A stretch of 34,170 bases of DNA from GCA-2719315 sp964448645. GTDB taxonomy: Bacteria; Bacteroidota; Bacteroidia; Flavobacteriales; Flavobacteriaceae. Made by a program: the position numbers and the translations under genes. The stretch covers positions 1-34,170 of the forward strand of contig CAYUZY010000005.1 of assembly GCA_964448645.1 (NCBI GenBank). Reading direction: 5' to 3'. Below, one piece after another: positions 16,302-23,968 of this stretch. Under the pieces are notes generated by a model, which made no database searches, was not told the origin of the DNA, and was given only the letters and a program-made list of their open reading frames with translations. How positions within the stretch are numbered: the first letter of the stretch is position 1; every line of letters begins with the position of its first letter.

Positions 16302-17600
16302 ATGCAAAAAAATTTTGTAGATGAGCTTAGGTGGAGAGGGCTAATAAATGATATAATTCCTGATACAGAAAAGGTATTACTAGAGAGTCCCATGAATGGA
16401 TATATTGGTTTTGATCCTACTTCAGATTCTTTACATATTGGGAGTTTAGTGCAAATAATTATTTTGATGCATTTTCAAAAATTTGGTCATAAACCCATTA
16501 TTCTACTAGGAGGTGCAACTGGTATGATTGGAGACCCATCAGGTAAATCAAAAGAAAGAAACTTATTAGATAACAAAATTCTTGAAAAAAATTGTCAATC
16601 AATAAAATTTCAAATGGAAAAGTTTCTTGATTTTGATGAAAAAAAAACAAATTCTGCTTTAATTGTAAACAATTATGAATGGATGAAAGATTTTAGTTTA
16701 GTTGAATTTTCTCGGGAGGTAGGAAAACATGTTACGGTTAATTATATGATGGCTAAAGATTCTGTAAAAAAGAGATTAGGAAAAGATTCTAATGAGGGTA
16801 TGTCTTTTACTGAATTTACTTACCAACTAATACAGGGTTATGATTTTCTTTATCTATTTAATAATTATGATTGTAAAATTCAGATTGGAGGAAGTGATCA
16901 ATGGGGAAATATTACAACAGGAACGGAATTAATTAGAAGAAAAAATGGAGAAAAAGCATATGCTATAACTTGTCCCCTTGTAAAGAAAGTTGATGGTACA
17001 AAATTTGGTAAAACAGAAGAAGGTAATATTTGGTTAGATAAAAAGAAAACTTCTTCATATAAGTTTTATCAATATTGGTTAAATACAAGTGACGATGATG
17101 CCTTCAATTATATTAAAATTTTCACTCTTTTAGAAAAGGGGAGGATTAATAAAATTATTGCTGAACACAAACTAAATCCACATAAAAGACTTGTTCAAAA
17201 AACCCTTGCAAATGAAGTTACTTTGATGGTTCACGGTAAAGAGGATTTAGAGAATGTGAAAGCAGCTTCAGAAGTTTTGTTTGGTCAAACTAATAAAGGC
17301 TCACTAAAAAAAATAGATTCAGAAATATTTTTAGAAATTTTTGAAAGTGTACCTAATGCAAGTATTAATATTGATTATTTAAAGAAAGGTGTTGATATAG
17401 TTTCATTACTATCAGGAAAAACAAATTTTTTAAAGTCAAACAGTGAAGCTAGAAGAGCCTTAAAAGAAAACTCTATTTCAGTTAATAAATTAAAAGTTGA
17501 TGAATCTTTTGTAGTTAAAGAAAAAGACTTAATTGCAGGTAATTGTATTTTAATTCAAAGAGGTAAGAAAAATTATTTTTTAATTAAATTTGTTAGTTAA
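16302..17600 (+). CDS. tyrS: Tyrosyl-tRNA synthetase
   Basis: This class I synthetase (432 aa) charges tRNA-Tyr. The HIGH motif is HIGS at 45-48 within GFDPTSDSLHIGSLV. The tyrosine pocket carries YQLIQGYDFLYL and QIGGSDQWGNI, and the KMSKS-equivalent is KFGKT (234-238), the standard TyrRS form. A C-terminal S4 RNA-binding domain covers about 360-425 (SNSEARRALKENSISVN). Its last 8 bp overlap the end of the converging LuxE-like gene. It is transcribed alone from the divergent region shared with the epimerase gene. Confidence 0.97.
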   Translation: MQKNFVDELRWRGLINDIIPDTEKVLLESPMNGYIGFDPTSDSLHIGSLVQIIILMHFQKFGHKPIILLGGATGMIGDPSGKSKERNLLDNKILEKNCQSIKFQMEKFLDFDEKKTNSALIVNNYEWMKDFSLVEFSREVGKHVTVNYMMAKDSVKKRLGKDSNEGMSFTEFTYQLIQGYDFLYLFNNYDCKIQIGGSDQWGNITTGTELIRRKNGEKAYAITCPLVKKVDGTKFGKTEEGNIWLDKKKTSSYKFYQYWLNTSDDDAFNYIKIFTLLEKGRINKIIAEHKLNPHKRLVQKTLANEVTLMVHGKEDLENVKAASEVLFGQTNKGSLKKIDSEIFLEIFESVPNASINIDYLKKGVDIVSLLSGKTNFLKSNSEARRALKENSISVNKLKVDESFVVKEKDLIAGNCILIQRGKKNYFLIKFVS

Positions 17601-18582
17601 CTAATAGGTTACAACCTCTTATATCTGAATTATCAAATCTTCCTAAAATTTCAAAACCACCTTTTTTTAATTTTTTTCCTAAATCTTGAGTTGCAATAAA
17701 TGAGCATGAATCAATATTTGCTAAATCAATTATATTAATACCACCTGCTTTTTCATAACCAATAGACTGTAAAGGATCGTCAATTGATCTAATTTGAATT
17801 TTCATCCAAGGAGGAGTATGAAAGATGCCTTTTCCTTTAGAGTAAGCTTGACTTAATATTTCAGTCATACCATACTCAGAATGAACTTTATTTATTTCAA
17901 ATCCGTTGCAAATAAGATTATGTAATTCTATTTTTGAAATTTCTTTTTTCTTTCCTTTCATTCCACCAGTTTCCATTACAATGGTGTTTTTAAGTTTAAT
18001 TTTTTTGTATTTAATAAGATCTATTAAAGCAAAACTTACACCAATTAAAATAGTTTTTTGATTATTAGATTCAAGCATTTTAATAGTTTTGATTAACTTA
18101 TCAAAATCATATAAGTAAAAACCACTATTTTTTTTATTGCTTTTCTTTATTAAGGTTTCCACCATATAAATTAATGATGAATTTTTTCTTTCTAGATAGG
18201 ATGGAAGTAGGGCAAGTATAACATAGTCTGATTCTTTTCCATAGAATTTATTAAAACATCTAGTAAAACTTTCTGTATAATTATCTAAAGATTTTACATA
18301 ATGTTTTGAAGGAATATCCTTTGAAGTTGAACTTGAAAAAAAAATTTTTTCACTTTTACCTTTAAAGCTTTTTACTTTTGATGTCTTAAATAAACTAATA
18401 GGCAAAAAAGGAATTTCTTGATAATATTTTATGTCACTAGAATTAATATTCATAAGGTCACAATATGATCTGTATACTTTACAGTTTTCAAATTGATAAT
18501 TAAAAATTTTAAGAGCTAGATGATTAAACTCCTTCAAGTTTTTAATATTTAAAAAAGTAGTTTTATTTATAAATTTTTTCAT
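17593..18582 (-). CDS. LuxE-like acyl-activating enzyme (ANL superfamily)
   Basis: This 329-aa protein resembles the LuxE/acyl-protein synthetase family. LuxE activates a fatty acid as acyl-AMP and holds it on a cysteine. Features seen are FFSSSTSKDIPSKHY (81-95), resembling the Ser/Thr-rich phosphate loop; METGGMKGKKKEI near residue 200; YGMTE near residue 235, the A5 motif of adenylating enzymes; and the ending GRFDNSDIRGC with Cys324. LuxE-type proteins also carry a functional C-terminal cysteine. No luxCDAB genes are nearby, so bioluminescence is not implied; Bacteroidota homologues are usually annotated simply as acyl transferase. The substrate is unknown. Confidence 0.78.
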   Translation of the reverse strand: MKKFINKTTFLNIKNLKEFNHLALKIFNYQFENCKVYRSYCDLMNINSSDIKYYQEIPFLPISLFKTSKVKSFKGKSEKIFFSSSTSKDIPSKHYVKSLDNYTESFTRCFNKFYGKESDYVILALLPSYLERKNSSLIYMVETLIKKSNKKNSGFYLYDFDKLIKTIKMLESNNQKTILIGVSFALIDLIKYKKIKLKNTIVMETGGMKGKKKEISKIELHNLICNGFEINKVHSEYGMTEILSQAYSKGKGIFHTPPWMKIQIRSIDDPLQSIGYEKAGGINIIDLANIDSCSFIATQDLGKKLKKGGFEILGRFDNSDIRGCNLLVN

Positions 18583-18583
18583 G

Positions 18584-18598
18584 TAAACTTAAAGTTTA
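18584..18598. repeat. Perfect inverted repeat TAAACTT-A-AAGTTTA
   Basis: Seven-base arms with a single central base lie just upstream of the LuxE-like start codon, in the 69-bp gap shared with the response-regulator gene. It could be an operator, but repeats this short arise easily by chance at this base composition. No exact TAnnTTTG occurs in this gap; TATATTTA (18606-18613, plus) and TAAGTTTA (18584-18591, minus) each match at 7 of 8 positions. Confidence 0.3.
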
Positions 18599-18651
18599 AT
18601 TAACTTATATTTAATTGTTCTTAATTAAATTGTAAAAGTAAATTTTATTAT

Positions 18652-19347
18652 TTGGAAAATAAAAATTTTAAAATACTTGTTGTTGACGATGAAGCAGATA
18701 TTGTTGAAATAATTTCTTATAATTTAAAACGAGAAAATTATAAAGTATTTTCTTGTGATAATGGAGTTGATGCAATTAAGATAGCAAATAAAAAAATTCC
18801 CGACTTAATAGTTTTAGATGTTATGATGCCTGAAATGGATGGCATACAAGTATGTGAAATACTGAGATCAAAAAAAATATTTAATAATACCATAATTATG
18901 TTTTTATCAGCAAGAGGAGAAGAATTTACTCACATAGCTGCTTATGATGCAGGAGCTGATGATTTTGTAAACAAACCTATTAAACCAAAGTTATTGGTTT
19001 CTAAAGTCAGGAGTCTTCTTAGAAGGGTTAATTTATCTAATAACATTCCATCAATGAAACTTAAGTTTAAAGGTCTAGTTATTGATAAAGAAGAATACAC
19101 AGTTAAAGTTAAGGGTGAAAAATTAATTTTACCAAGAAAAGAATTTGAATTATTATTTTTATTATCATCAAACCCTGGTAAAGTTATTCAAAGGAAAAAA
19201 ATAATGAATCAAATTTGGGGAGAGGATGTTATTGTTGGAGATAGAACAATTGATGTTCATATTAGAAAACTTAGAGAAAAGATTGGATTAAATTATATTA
19301 AAACAATTAAAGGAATTGGATATAAATTTATTTCTAAAGATATTTAA
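18652..19347 (+). CDS. OmpR/PhoB-family response regulator
   Basis: This 231-aa two-component regulator joins a receiver domain (about 6-120) to an OmpR-type winged-helix DNA-binding domain (about 135-230). The receiver is complete: acidic pair Asp12/Asp13, phospho-acceptor Asp56 in VLDVMMP, Ser86 and Lys108 in FVNKP. The output domain shows LPRKEFELLFLL and DRTIDVHIRKLREKIG, typical recognition-helix sequence. The start is TTG (MENKNFKILVVDDEAD), the only start fitting the receiver beginning. The kinase gene follows after 13 bp, so the two form a cognate pair. The signal is not evident. Confidence 0.94.
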   Translation: MENKNFKILVVDDEADIVEIISYNLKRENYKVFSCDNGVDAIKIANKKIPDLIVLDVMMPEMDGIQVCEILRSKKIFNNTIIMFLSARGEEFTHIAAYDAGADDFVNKPIKPKLLVSKVRSLLRRVNLSNNIPSMKLKFKGLVIDKEEYTVKVKGEKLILPRKEFELLFLLSSNPGKVIQRKKIMNQIWGEDVIVGDRTIDVHIRKLREKIGLNYIKTIKGIGYKFISKDI

Positions 19348-19360
19348 TTAAAAATCTGTT

Positions 19361-20413
19361 TTGAAAAACAAACCAATATTTTTAATAGTAATAGTTATTT
19401 CTATAATATTTTTTATTCTACAAGTTTTAATTGGATTTTTTTATCTTGATCTTACAGTTTATTCTTTTCCTTGGGATTTAATTATTATATATAATATTTC
19501 ATTTTTTGTCTTTTCATTTTTTTGTATTAGATTTTTTCAAAATATTTTTATAGTTAGTAAAATTTCTGAAATATTTATGGATGTAAAATCCAATCCCATT
19601 TCATTTACTAAAAACTATACTTCTGATGATGTTCAGTTTATAACAAAAAATTTTCAACAAATATATAATGAAAGGAAAAATGAAATAGAATCTTTAAAAG
19701 ATCAAGAATCATTTAGAAAAGATTTTATTGGAAATTTATCTCATGAATTAAAAACTCCTTTATTTTCCATTCAAGGTTATATAGAAACTTTATTAGAGGG
19801 TGCGTTAGATGATAAAGAGGTAAATAAAAAATATATTAAAAGAGCTCAAAAGAGTGTGGAAAGATTAACTTATATAATTGATGATTTAGACACGATTACT
19901 AAGTATGATTCTGGGTCGGAAATAATAAATAAAACTGTTTTTAATTTAATTGATACTATTAATATTGTAATAGATTCATTAGAATCTTCATTCAATAAAA
20001 GGACGATAAGTTTATTTTTTAATCAAAGTGATAAAAACGTTTTAAAAGTAATTGGTGATGAAAAAAAAATTCATCAGGTTTTAACTAATTTAATTACAAA
20101 CTCTATTAGATATGGTGTTAGCGACGGAACAATTGAAATAAAACTTGAAGAAATTCAAAATAATAAAATTTTAGTTAGTATTGTTGATAATGGGTTAGGG
20201 ATATCTAAAAAAGATTTGCCAAGAATATTTGAAAGATTTTATAGGGTTGAGAAAACTAGAAATAGAGATGAAGGAGGTTCTGGTTTAGGGTTGTCAATTG
20301 TAAAACATATAATTGATGGTCATGATGAAAAAATATCTGTTCAGACTGAAGAAGGTGTTGGATCTAATTTTTCTTTTACACTTGAATTATATAGACCAGA
20401 TGATCAATTATAA
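19361..20413 (+). CDS. Membrane-bound sensor histidine kinase
   Basis: The 350-aa kinase is partner to the preceding regulator. Two membrane helices (about 5-28 and 39-64) are separated by only about ten residues, so there is no periplasmic sensor domain. A linker leads to HisKA with phospho-acceptor His128 (NLSHELKTP), then HATPase_c with the N box HQVLTNLITNSIRYG, the G1 box VDNGLGI and the G2 segment GGSGLGLSIVKH. The layout is PhoR-like, but no PAS domain is visible. The start is TTG. The signal is presumably sensed within the membrane or through another protein. trmB follows after 29 bp. Confidence 0.93.
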   Translation: MKNKPIFLIVIVISIIFFILQVLIGFFYLDLTVYSFPWDLIIIYNISFFVFSFFCIRFFQNIFIVSKISEIFMDVKSNPISFTKNYTSDDVQFITKNFQQIYNERKNEIESLKDQESFRKDFIGNLSHELKTPLFSIQGYIETLLEGALDDKEVNKKYIKRAQKSVERLTYIIDDLDTITKYDSGSEIINKTVFNLIDTINIVIDSLESSFNKRTISLFFNQSDKNVLKVIGDEKKIHQVLTNLITNSIRYGVSDGTIEIKLEEIQNNKILVSIVDNGLGISKKDLPRIFERFYRVEKTRNRDEGGSGLGLSIVKHIIDGHDEKISVQTEEGVGSNFSFTLELYRPDDQL

Positions 20414-20442
20414 CATAAAATAATTAATTAAACTTTATTTTT

Positions 20443-21114
20443 TTGGGAAGTAAAAATAAATTAAAAAGATTTAAAGAAAATGAAACATTTAATAATGTTT
20501 TTCAACCTGAAAGATCTTCTTTAATTAATGATTTGTTTGAAATGAAAGGTAATTGGAAAAAAAAATATTTTAAAATTATTATTAAAATAATTTTAGAATT
20601 GGGATGTGGTAAAGGGGATTATAGTTTATATATGGCGTCAAAAAATGAAAAATTTAATTGTATTGGAATTGATATTAAAGGAGCTCGGTTTTGGAGAGGT
20701 GCCAAAACAGCAATCAATAAGAATATAAAAAATATTGCATTTTTAAGAACTCAAATTGAACTTATTGAGTATTGTTTTAGCAAGAATGAGGTAGATAAAA
20801 TTTGGATTACATTTCCAGACCCTCAGTTAAAATATAAAAGGAATAGGCATATTTTAATTCATCCAGATTTTTTAGATAAATACAAAAAAATAATTAAAAA
20901 AGGTGGTATTATTCATATTAAGACAGATAGTGAATTTTTATTTGGTTATTCACTTGGTGTTTTAAATAAATATCCTGGTAATATTATTTTTGCTCATCAT
21001 GATATATATAATAATCTTAATTCTCCTTCTGATGCAATTTTAGAGCAAACGTTTTATGAAAAAAAATTTTTAAAAGAAGGAAAAAGTATAAAGTATATTG
21101 AATTTCAATTATGA
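20443..21114 (+). CDS. trmB: tRNA (guanine-N7-)-methyltransferase
   Basis: TrmB (223 aa) places 7-methylguanosine at position 46 of tRNAs using S-adenosylmethionine. The start is TTG giving MGSKNKLKRFKENETF, which is exactly how Bacteroidota TrmB proteins begin. The SAM-binding loop is LELGCGKGDY (51-60), followed by GIDIKGARFWRG. The FPDP motif appears as TFPDPQLKYKRNRH, and HIKTDSEFLF closes the catalytic domain. It lies after the two-component genes and 3 bp before the alkyltransferase-like gene, probably in one transcript. Confidence 0.95.
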   Translation: MGSKNKLKRFKENETFNNVFQPERSSLINDLFEMKGNWKKKYFKIIIKIILELGCGKGDYSLYMASKNEKFNCIGIDIKGARFWRGAKTAINKNIKNIAFLRTQIELIEYCFSKNEVDKIWITFPDPQLKYKRNRHILIHPDFLDKYKKIIKKGGIIHIKTDSEFLFGYSLGVLNKYPGNIIFAHHDIYNNLNSPSDAILEQTFYEKKFLKEGKSIKYIEFQL

Positions 21115-21117
21115 TTT

Positions 21118-21450
21118 ATGAATTTAAAAAACCTTCATTTTTTCCAGAGAGTATACTTTGTAGTAAGGAAAATTCCTTTTGGAAAAGTTACTTCATATGG
21201 AGCTATAGCAAAGTATCTTGGATCTCCTCAAAGTTCAAGAGTTGTAGGATGGGCTATGAATAATTCTCATAATAACAATAATATTCCTGCGCACAGGGTG
21301 GTAAACAGAAATGGTATGCTCACTGGAAAACATCATTTTTCAGGTACAAATTTGATGAAGGAATTACTTGAAAATGAAGGAATAATAGTTGTAGACAATG
21401 TCATTTTAGATTTTGACAAGTTTTTCTGGGATCCTTCTGAATATATTTAA
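21118..21450 (+). CDS. Alkyltransferase-like (ATL/MGMT family) DNA-repair protein
   Basis: This 110-aa protein matches the C-terminal DNA-binding domain of O6-alkylguanine-DNA alkyltransferase: IPFGKVTSYGAIAKYLG, the arginine-finger region SSRVVGWAM, and NRNGMLTG. The catalytic PCHRV motif is PAHRV (57-61), with Ala58 in place of the alkyl-accepting cysteine. It therefore cannot repair by alkyl transfer. Alkyltransferase-like proteins of this kind bind O6-alkylguanine, flip the base and flag the lesion for nucleotide-excision repair. The start lies 3 bp after trmB. The 76-bp region after it holds the promoter of the Fe-S operon. Confidence 0.88.
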   Translation: MNLKNLHFFQRVYFVVRKIPFGKVTSYGAIAKYLGSPQSSRVVGWAMNNSHNNNNIPAHRVVNRNGMLTGKHHFSGTNLMKELLENEGIIVVDNVILDFDKFFWDPSEYI

Positions 21451-21490
21451 TTGTAGAATTCTTTTGCTTTATATTTTAATTACTTAACAG

Positions 21491-21498
21491 TATATTTG
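21491..21498 (+). promoter_or_regulatory. Putative -7 promoter element (TATATTTG) for the mrp operon
   Basis: A perfect TAnnTTTG match lies 28 bp before the mrp ATG. A TTTG occurs at 21463-21466, but its 24-bp spacing is longer than the usual 19 or so. A 16-bp palindrome begins 2 bp after this element. Confidence 0.5.
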
Positions 21499-21499
21499 C

Positions 21500-21515
21500 T
21501 TAAAGAATTCTTTAA
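21500..21515. promoter_or_regulatory. 16-bp perfect palindrome over the predicted mrp transcription start
   Basis: TTAAAGAATTCTTTAA is fully self-complementary and directly follows the -7 element, where transcription should begin. Its core AGAATTCT recurs at 21455-21462, upstream of the -7 element, with the two centres 49 bp apart. Position and repetition suggest a repressor operator, but no binding protein can be named. Confidence 0.4.
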
Positions 21516-21526
21516 TTAATATTTTA

Positions 21527-22657
21527 ATGAAAATTGATAAAAAATCAATTTTAGAAACTCTTAAATTAATTAGTTTTTCAGGAGAAAAACAAAATATTTT
21601 TGATGCTGGTTATATAAGAAATATAATGGTTTTTGGAGATCAGGTTGATATTGATCTATTAATAAAAAACCCCAGTTTGCAAGCAAGAAAAAAAGTTGAG
21701 GTTGATATTTTAAAAGCTATTCATAAAAATGTTTATGAAAAAGCTAAAATTAATATAAAGTTTGAGGTTTTAGTTGAAAAAAAACCAAATAATATAATAA
21801 AAGGAAAACCTATAAAAGGTATAGATTCAATAATTGCAATATCTTCTGGTAAAGGTGGTGTTGGAAAATCAACAATTACTGTAAATATAGCAATTACACT
21901 TGCTGAAATGGGTTGTAAAGTTGGTATTTTGGATGCGGATATATACGGCCCTTCTATTCCAACCATGTTAGATATTGAAGGTTCAAAACCTTTGTCAATA
22001 AATGAAGACGGAAAATCTAAAATGAAGCCTATAGAAAATTATGGATTAAAAGTTTTGTCAATCGGATTTTTTACCAAACCTGATCAAGCTGTTATTTGGA
22101 GAGGACCTATGGCTTCTAAAGCATTAAATCAAATGATTTTTGACGCTGCATGGGGAGAATTAGATTTCCTTTTAATCGATCTACCTCCTGGAACAGGAGA
22201 CATTCATTTAAGTATAGTTCAGTCTTTACCATTAAATGGTGCAATTGTCGTGAGCACTCCTCAAAATATTGCTTTATCAGATGCGAAAAAGGGAATTGCA
22301 ATGTTTCAACAAGAAAGTATTCAAGTGCCAGTTCTAGGAATTATTGAAAATATGAGTTATTTTACCCCAGATGAGTTGCCAGATAATAAATATTATATCT
22401 TTGGTAAAAAAGGAGCTGAATATTTGGCTAATGATAAAAGTGTCCCTTTTTTAGGAGAGGTGCCAATTATTCAAAGTATAAGAGAAGCATCTGATTTTGG
22501 CCATCCAGTTGCTTTGCAGAAAAATACTGAATTAGCTGAGAAATTTAAATTAATTTCACGAAATTTAGTTTCTCAGTTAATTAAAAGAAATAAAAATTTA
22601 CCTCCAACAAAGGCTGTAAAAATTACTAATATGGTTGGATGTGATGCAATAAAATAA
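21527..22657 (+). CDS. mrp: Mrp/NBP35-family Fe-S cluster carrier ATPase
   Basis: This 376-aa protein carries an N-terminal MIP18/DUF59 domain (about 3-90) fused to a P-loop ATPase. The deviant Walker A motif is GKGGVGKS (108-115), followed by LDADIYGPSIPTM and LIDLPPGTGD. Family members bind Fe-S clusters at a dimer interface and pass them to apo-proteins. The usual C-terminal CxxC that holds the cluster is absent; the equivalent segment (about 274-294) reads ENMSYFTPDELPDNKYY, which I recall as usual in Bacteroidota. It heads a plus-strand operon with the NifU-domain gene 4 bp downstream. Confidence 0.93.
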   Translation: MKIDKKSILETLKLISFSGEKQNIFDAGYIRNIMVFGDQVDIDLLIKNPSLQARKKVEVDILKAIHKNVYEKAKINIKFEVLVEKKPNNIIKGKPIKGIDSIIAISSGKGGVGKSTITVNIAITLAEMGCKVGILDADIYGPSIPTMLDIEGSKPLSINEDGKSKMKPIENYGLKVLSIGFFTKPDQAVIWRGPMASKALNQMIFDAAWGELDFLLIDLPPGTGDIHLSIVQSLPLNGAIVVSTPQNIALSDAKKGIAMFQQESIQVPVLGIIENMSYFTPDELPDNKYYIFGKKGAEYLANDKSVPFLGEVPIIQSIREASDFGHPVALQKNTELAEKFKLISRNLVSQLIKRNKNLPPTKAVKITNMVGCDAIK

Positions 22658-22661
22658 AATT

Positions 22662-22910
22662 ATGAATTCAAAAGAAATAAAAGAAAAAGTATTAATTGCA
22701 TTAGAAGAAATAAGACCTTTTTTAGCTTCTGATGGAGGAGATATTTCCTTAGTTTCTATAGATAATGATCGTGTTGTTAATGTTCAACTTCATGGAGCCT
22801 GTGTTGGTTGTAGTGTTAATCAGATGACTTTAAAAGCAGGTGTGGAAATGACTGTAAAAAAACATGTTCCTCAGATTGAAAAAGTTGTTGGTGTAGAGGA
22901 TCATCAATAA
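22662..22910 (+). CDS. NifU C-terminal domain Fe-S scaffold/carrier (Nfu type)
   Basis: This 82-aa protein consists of a single NifU C-terminal domain. It contains RPFLASDGGDISLVSID and the cluster-binding motif GACVGC with Cys47 and Cys50, followed by SVNQMTLKAGVE. Nfu-type proteins take 4Fe-4S clusters from the assembly scaffold and deliver them to client enzymes as dimers bridged by these cysteines. The stand-alone form next to mrp is a common Bacteroidota arrangement. It is 4 bp after mrp and 2 bp before the reductase gene, so it is tightly co-transcribed. Confidence 0.94.
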   Translation: MNSKEIKEKVLIALEEIRPFLASDGGDISLVSIDNDRVVNVQLHGACVGCSVNQMTLKAGVEMTVKKHVPQIEKVVGVEDHQ

Positions 22911-22912
22911 AA

Positions 22913-23965
22913 ATGATTAGTACAGATATATTAATTATTGGAGCAGGACCAACAGGACTTTTTACTGTATTTGAAGCAGGATTGTTAAAATTAAAATGTC
23001 ACCTAATTGATTCTTTGCCAATTCCTGGAGGACAATGTTCTGAAATTTATCCAAAAAAACCTATATATGACATACCTTCTCATCCTGAAATATTAGCAGG
23101 GGATCTTGTTAATAAATTACTTGAACAAATAAAACCTTTTAATCCAACTTATACTTTAGGTGAAAAAGTTTTAAAAATGGATAAAATTTCTGAAAAAGAA
23201 TTTATTATAACTACAAATAAAGGAACTAAAGTAAAATCTTCAGTTATTGCTATAGCTGGTGGTTTAGGCTGTTTTGAACCTAGAAAACCATTAATTAAAA
23301 ATATTGAAAATTATCAAGGTAAAGGAGTTGATTATATTATAAAAAATCCAGAAAAGTATAATGATAAAAATGTTATAATTGCAGGTGGAGGTGATTCAGC
23401 TTTGGATTGGGCAATTTTTTTAAGTCATAAGGTTAATAGTTTGACTTTAGTTCATAGAAGAAATGAATTTAGAGGAGCTTTAGATTCAGTTGAAAAAGTT
23501 CAAAGGCTAAAAACCAAAGGGATAATAGATGTGATTACACCAGCTGAGATAACTTCAATTAAAGGAGAGAATAAACTTACAGAAGTTTCAATAAAATCAG
23601 ATAATATTATTACAAATATAAATACAGATTATTTTATTCCTTTATTTGGTTTAACTCCGAAATTAGGACCATTATCTGATTGGGGTTTAGAAATTGAAAA
23701 TAACTCTATCAAGGTTAATAATTCTTTAGATTATCAAACAAATATTCCTGGAGTTTATGCTATAGGTGATATTAATACTTATCCAGGTAAATTAAAATTG
23801 ATATTATGTGGGTTCCACGAAGCTACTTTGATGTGTCAAAGTGCTTTTAAAAGAATTCATCCAAAGAAAAAAAACATATTAAAATATACAACTGTTACTG
23901 GTATTCATGGCTTTGATGGCTCAATAAAAGAATCGCCAAAGTCTACCATAAAGGTTATTAAATAG
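22913..23965 (+). CDS. Ferredoxin--NADP+ reductase, thioredoxin-reductase-like
   Basis: This 350-aa flavoprotein has the TrxR-like FNR fold. The FAD-binding GAGPTGL lies near residue 8, PGGQCSEIYPKKPIYDIPSH near residues 41-60, and the NADPH-binding GGGDSALDWA near residue 160. VYAIGDINTYPG follows near residue 280. It lacks the CxxC redox pair of true thioredoxin reductase, which marks the YumC-type FNR class. It moves electrons between NADPH and ferredoxin. The 2Fe-2S ferredoxin encoded 3 bp downstream is the obvious partner, and the Mrp/Nfu genes upstream suggest reducing power for Fe-S cluster chemistry. Confidence 0.9.
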   Translation: MISTDILIIGAGPTGLFTVFEAGLLKLKCHLIDSLPIPGGQCSEIYPKKPIYDIPSHPEILAGDLVNKLLEQIKPFNPTYTLGEKVLKMDKISEKEFIITTNKGTKVKSSVIAIAGGLGCFEPRKPLIKNIENYQGKGVDYIIKNPEKYNDKNVIIAGGGDSALDWAIFLSHKVNSLTLVHRRNEFRGALDSVEKVQRLKTKGIIDVITPAEITSIKGENKLTEVSIKSDNIITNINTDYFIPLFGLTPKLGPLSDWGLEIENNSIKVNNSLDYQTNIPGVYAIGDINTYPGKLKLILCGFHEATLMCQSAFKRIHPKKKNILKYTTVTGIHGFDGSIKESPKSTIKVIK

Positions 23966-23968
23966 TTG

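Noticed and set aside
17593..18582. A bioluminescence (lux) locus
   Set aside because: Only a LuxE-like protein is present; there are no luxA/B/C/D-like genes, and LuxE relatives are widespread in non-luminous Bacteroidota.
21733..22347. Short open frames on both strands inside mrp
   Set aside because: They lie wholly inside a well-conserved gene, have no recognisable protein features and arise from the codon pattern of the real frame.
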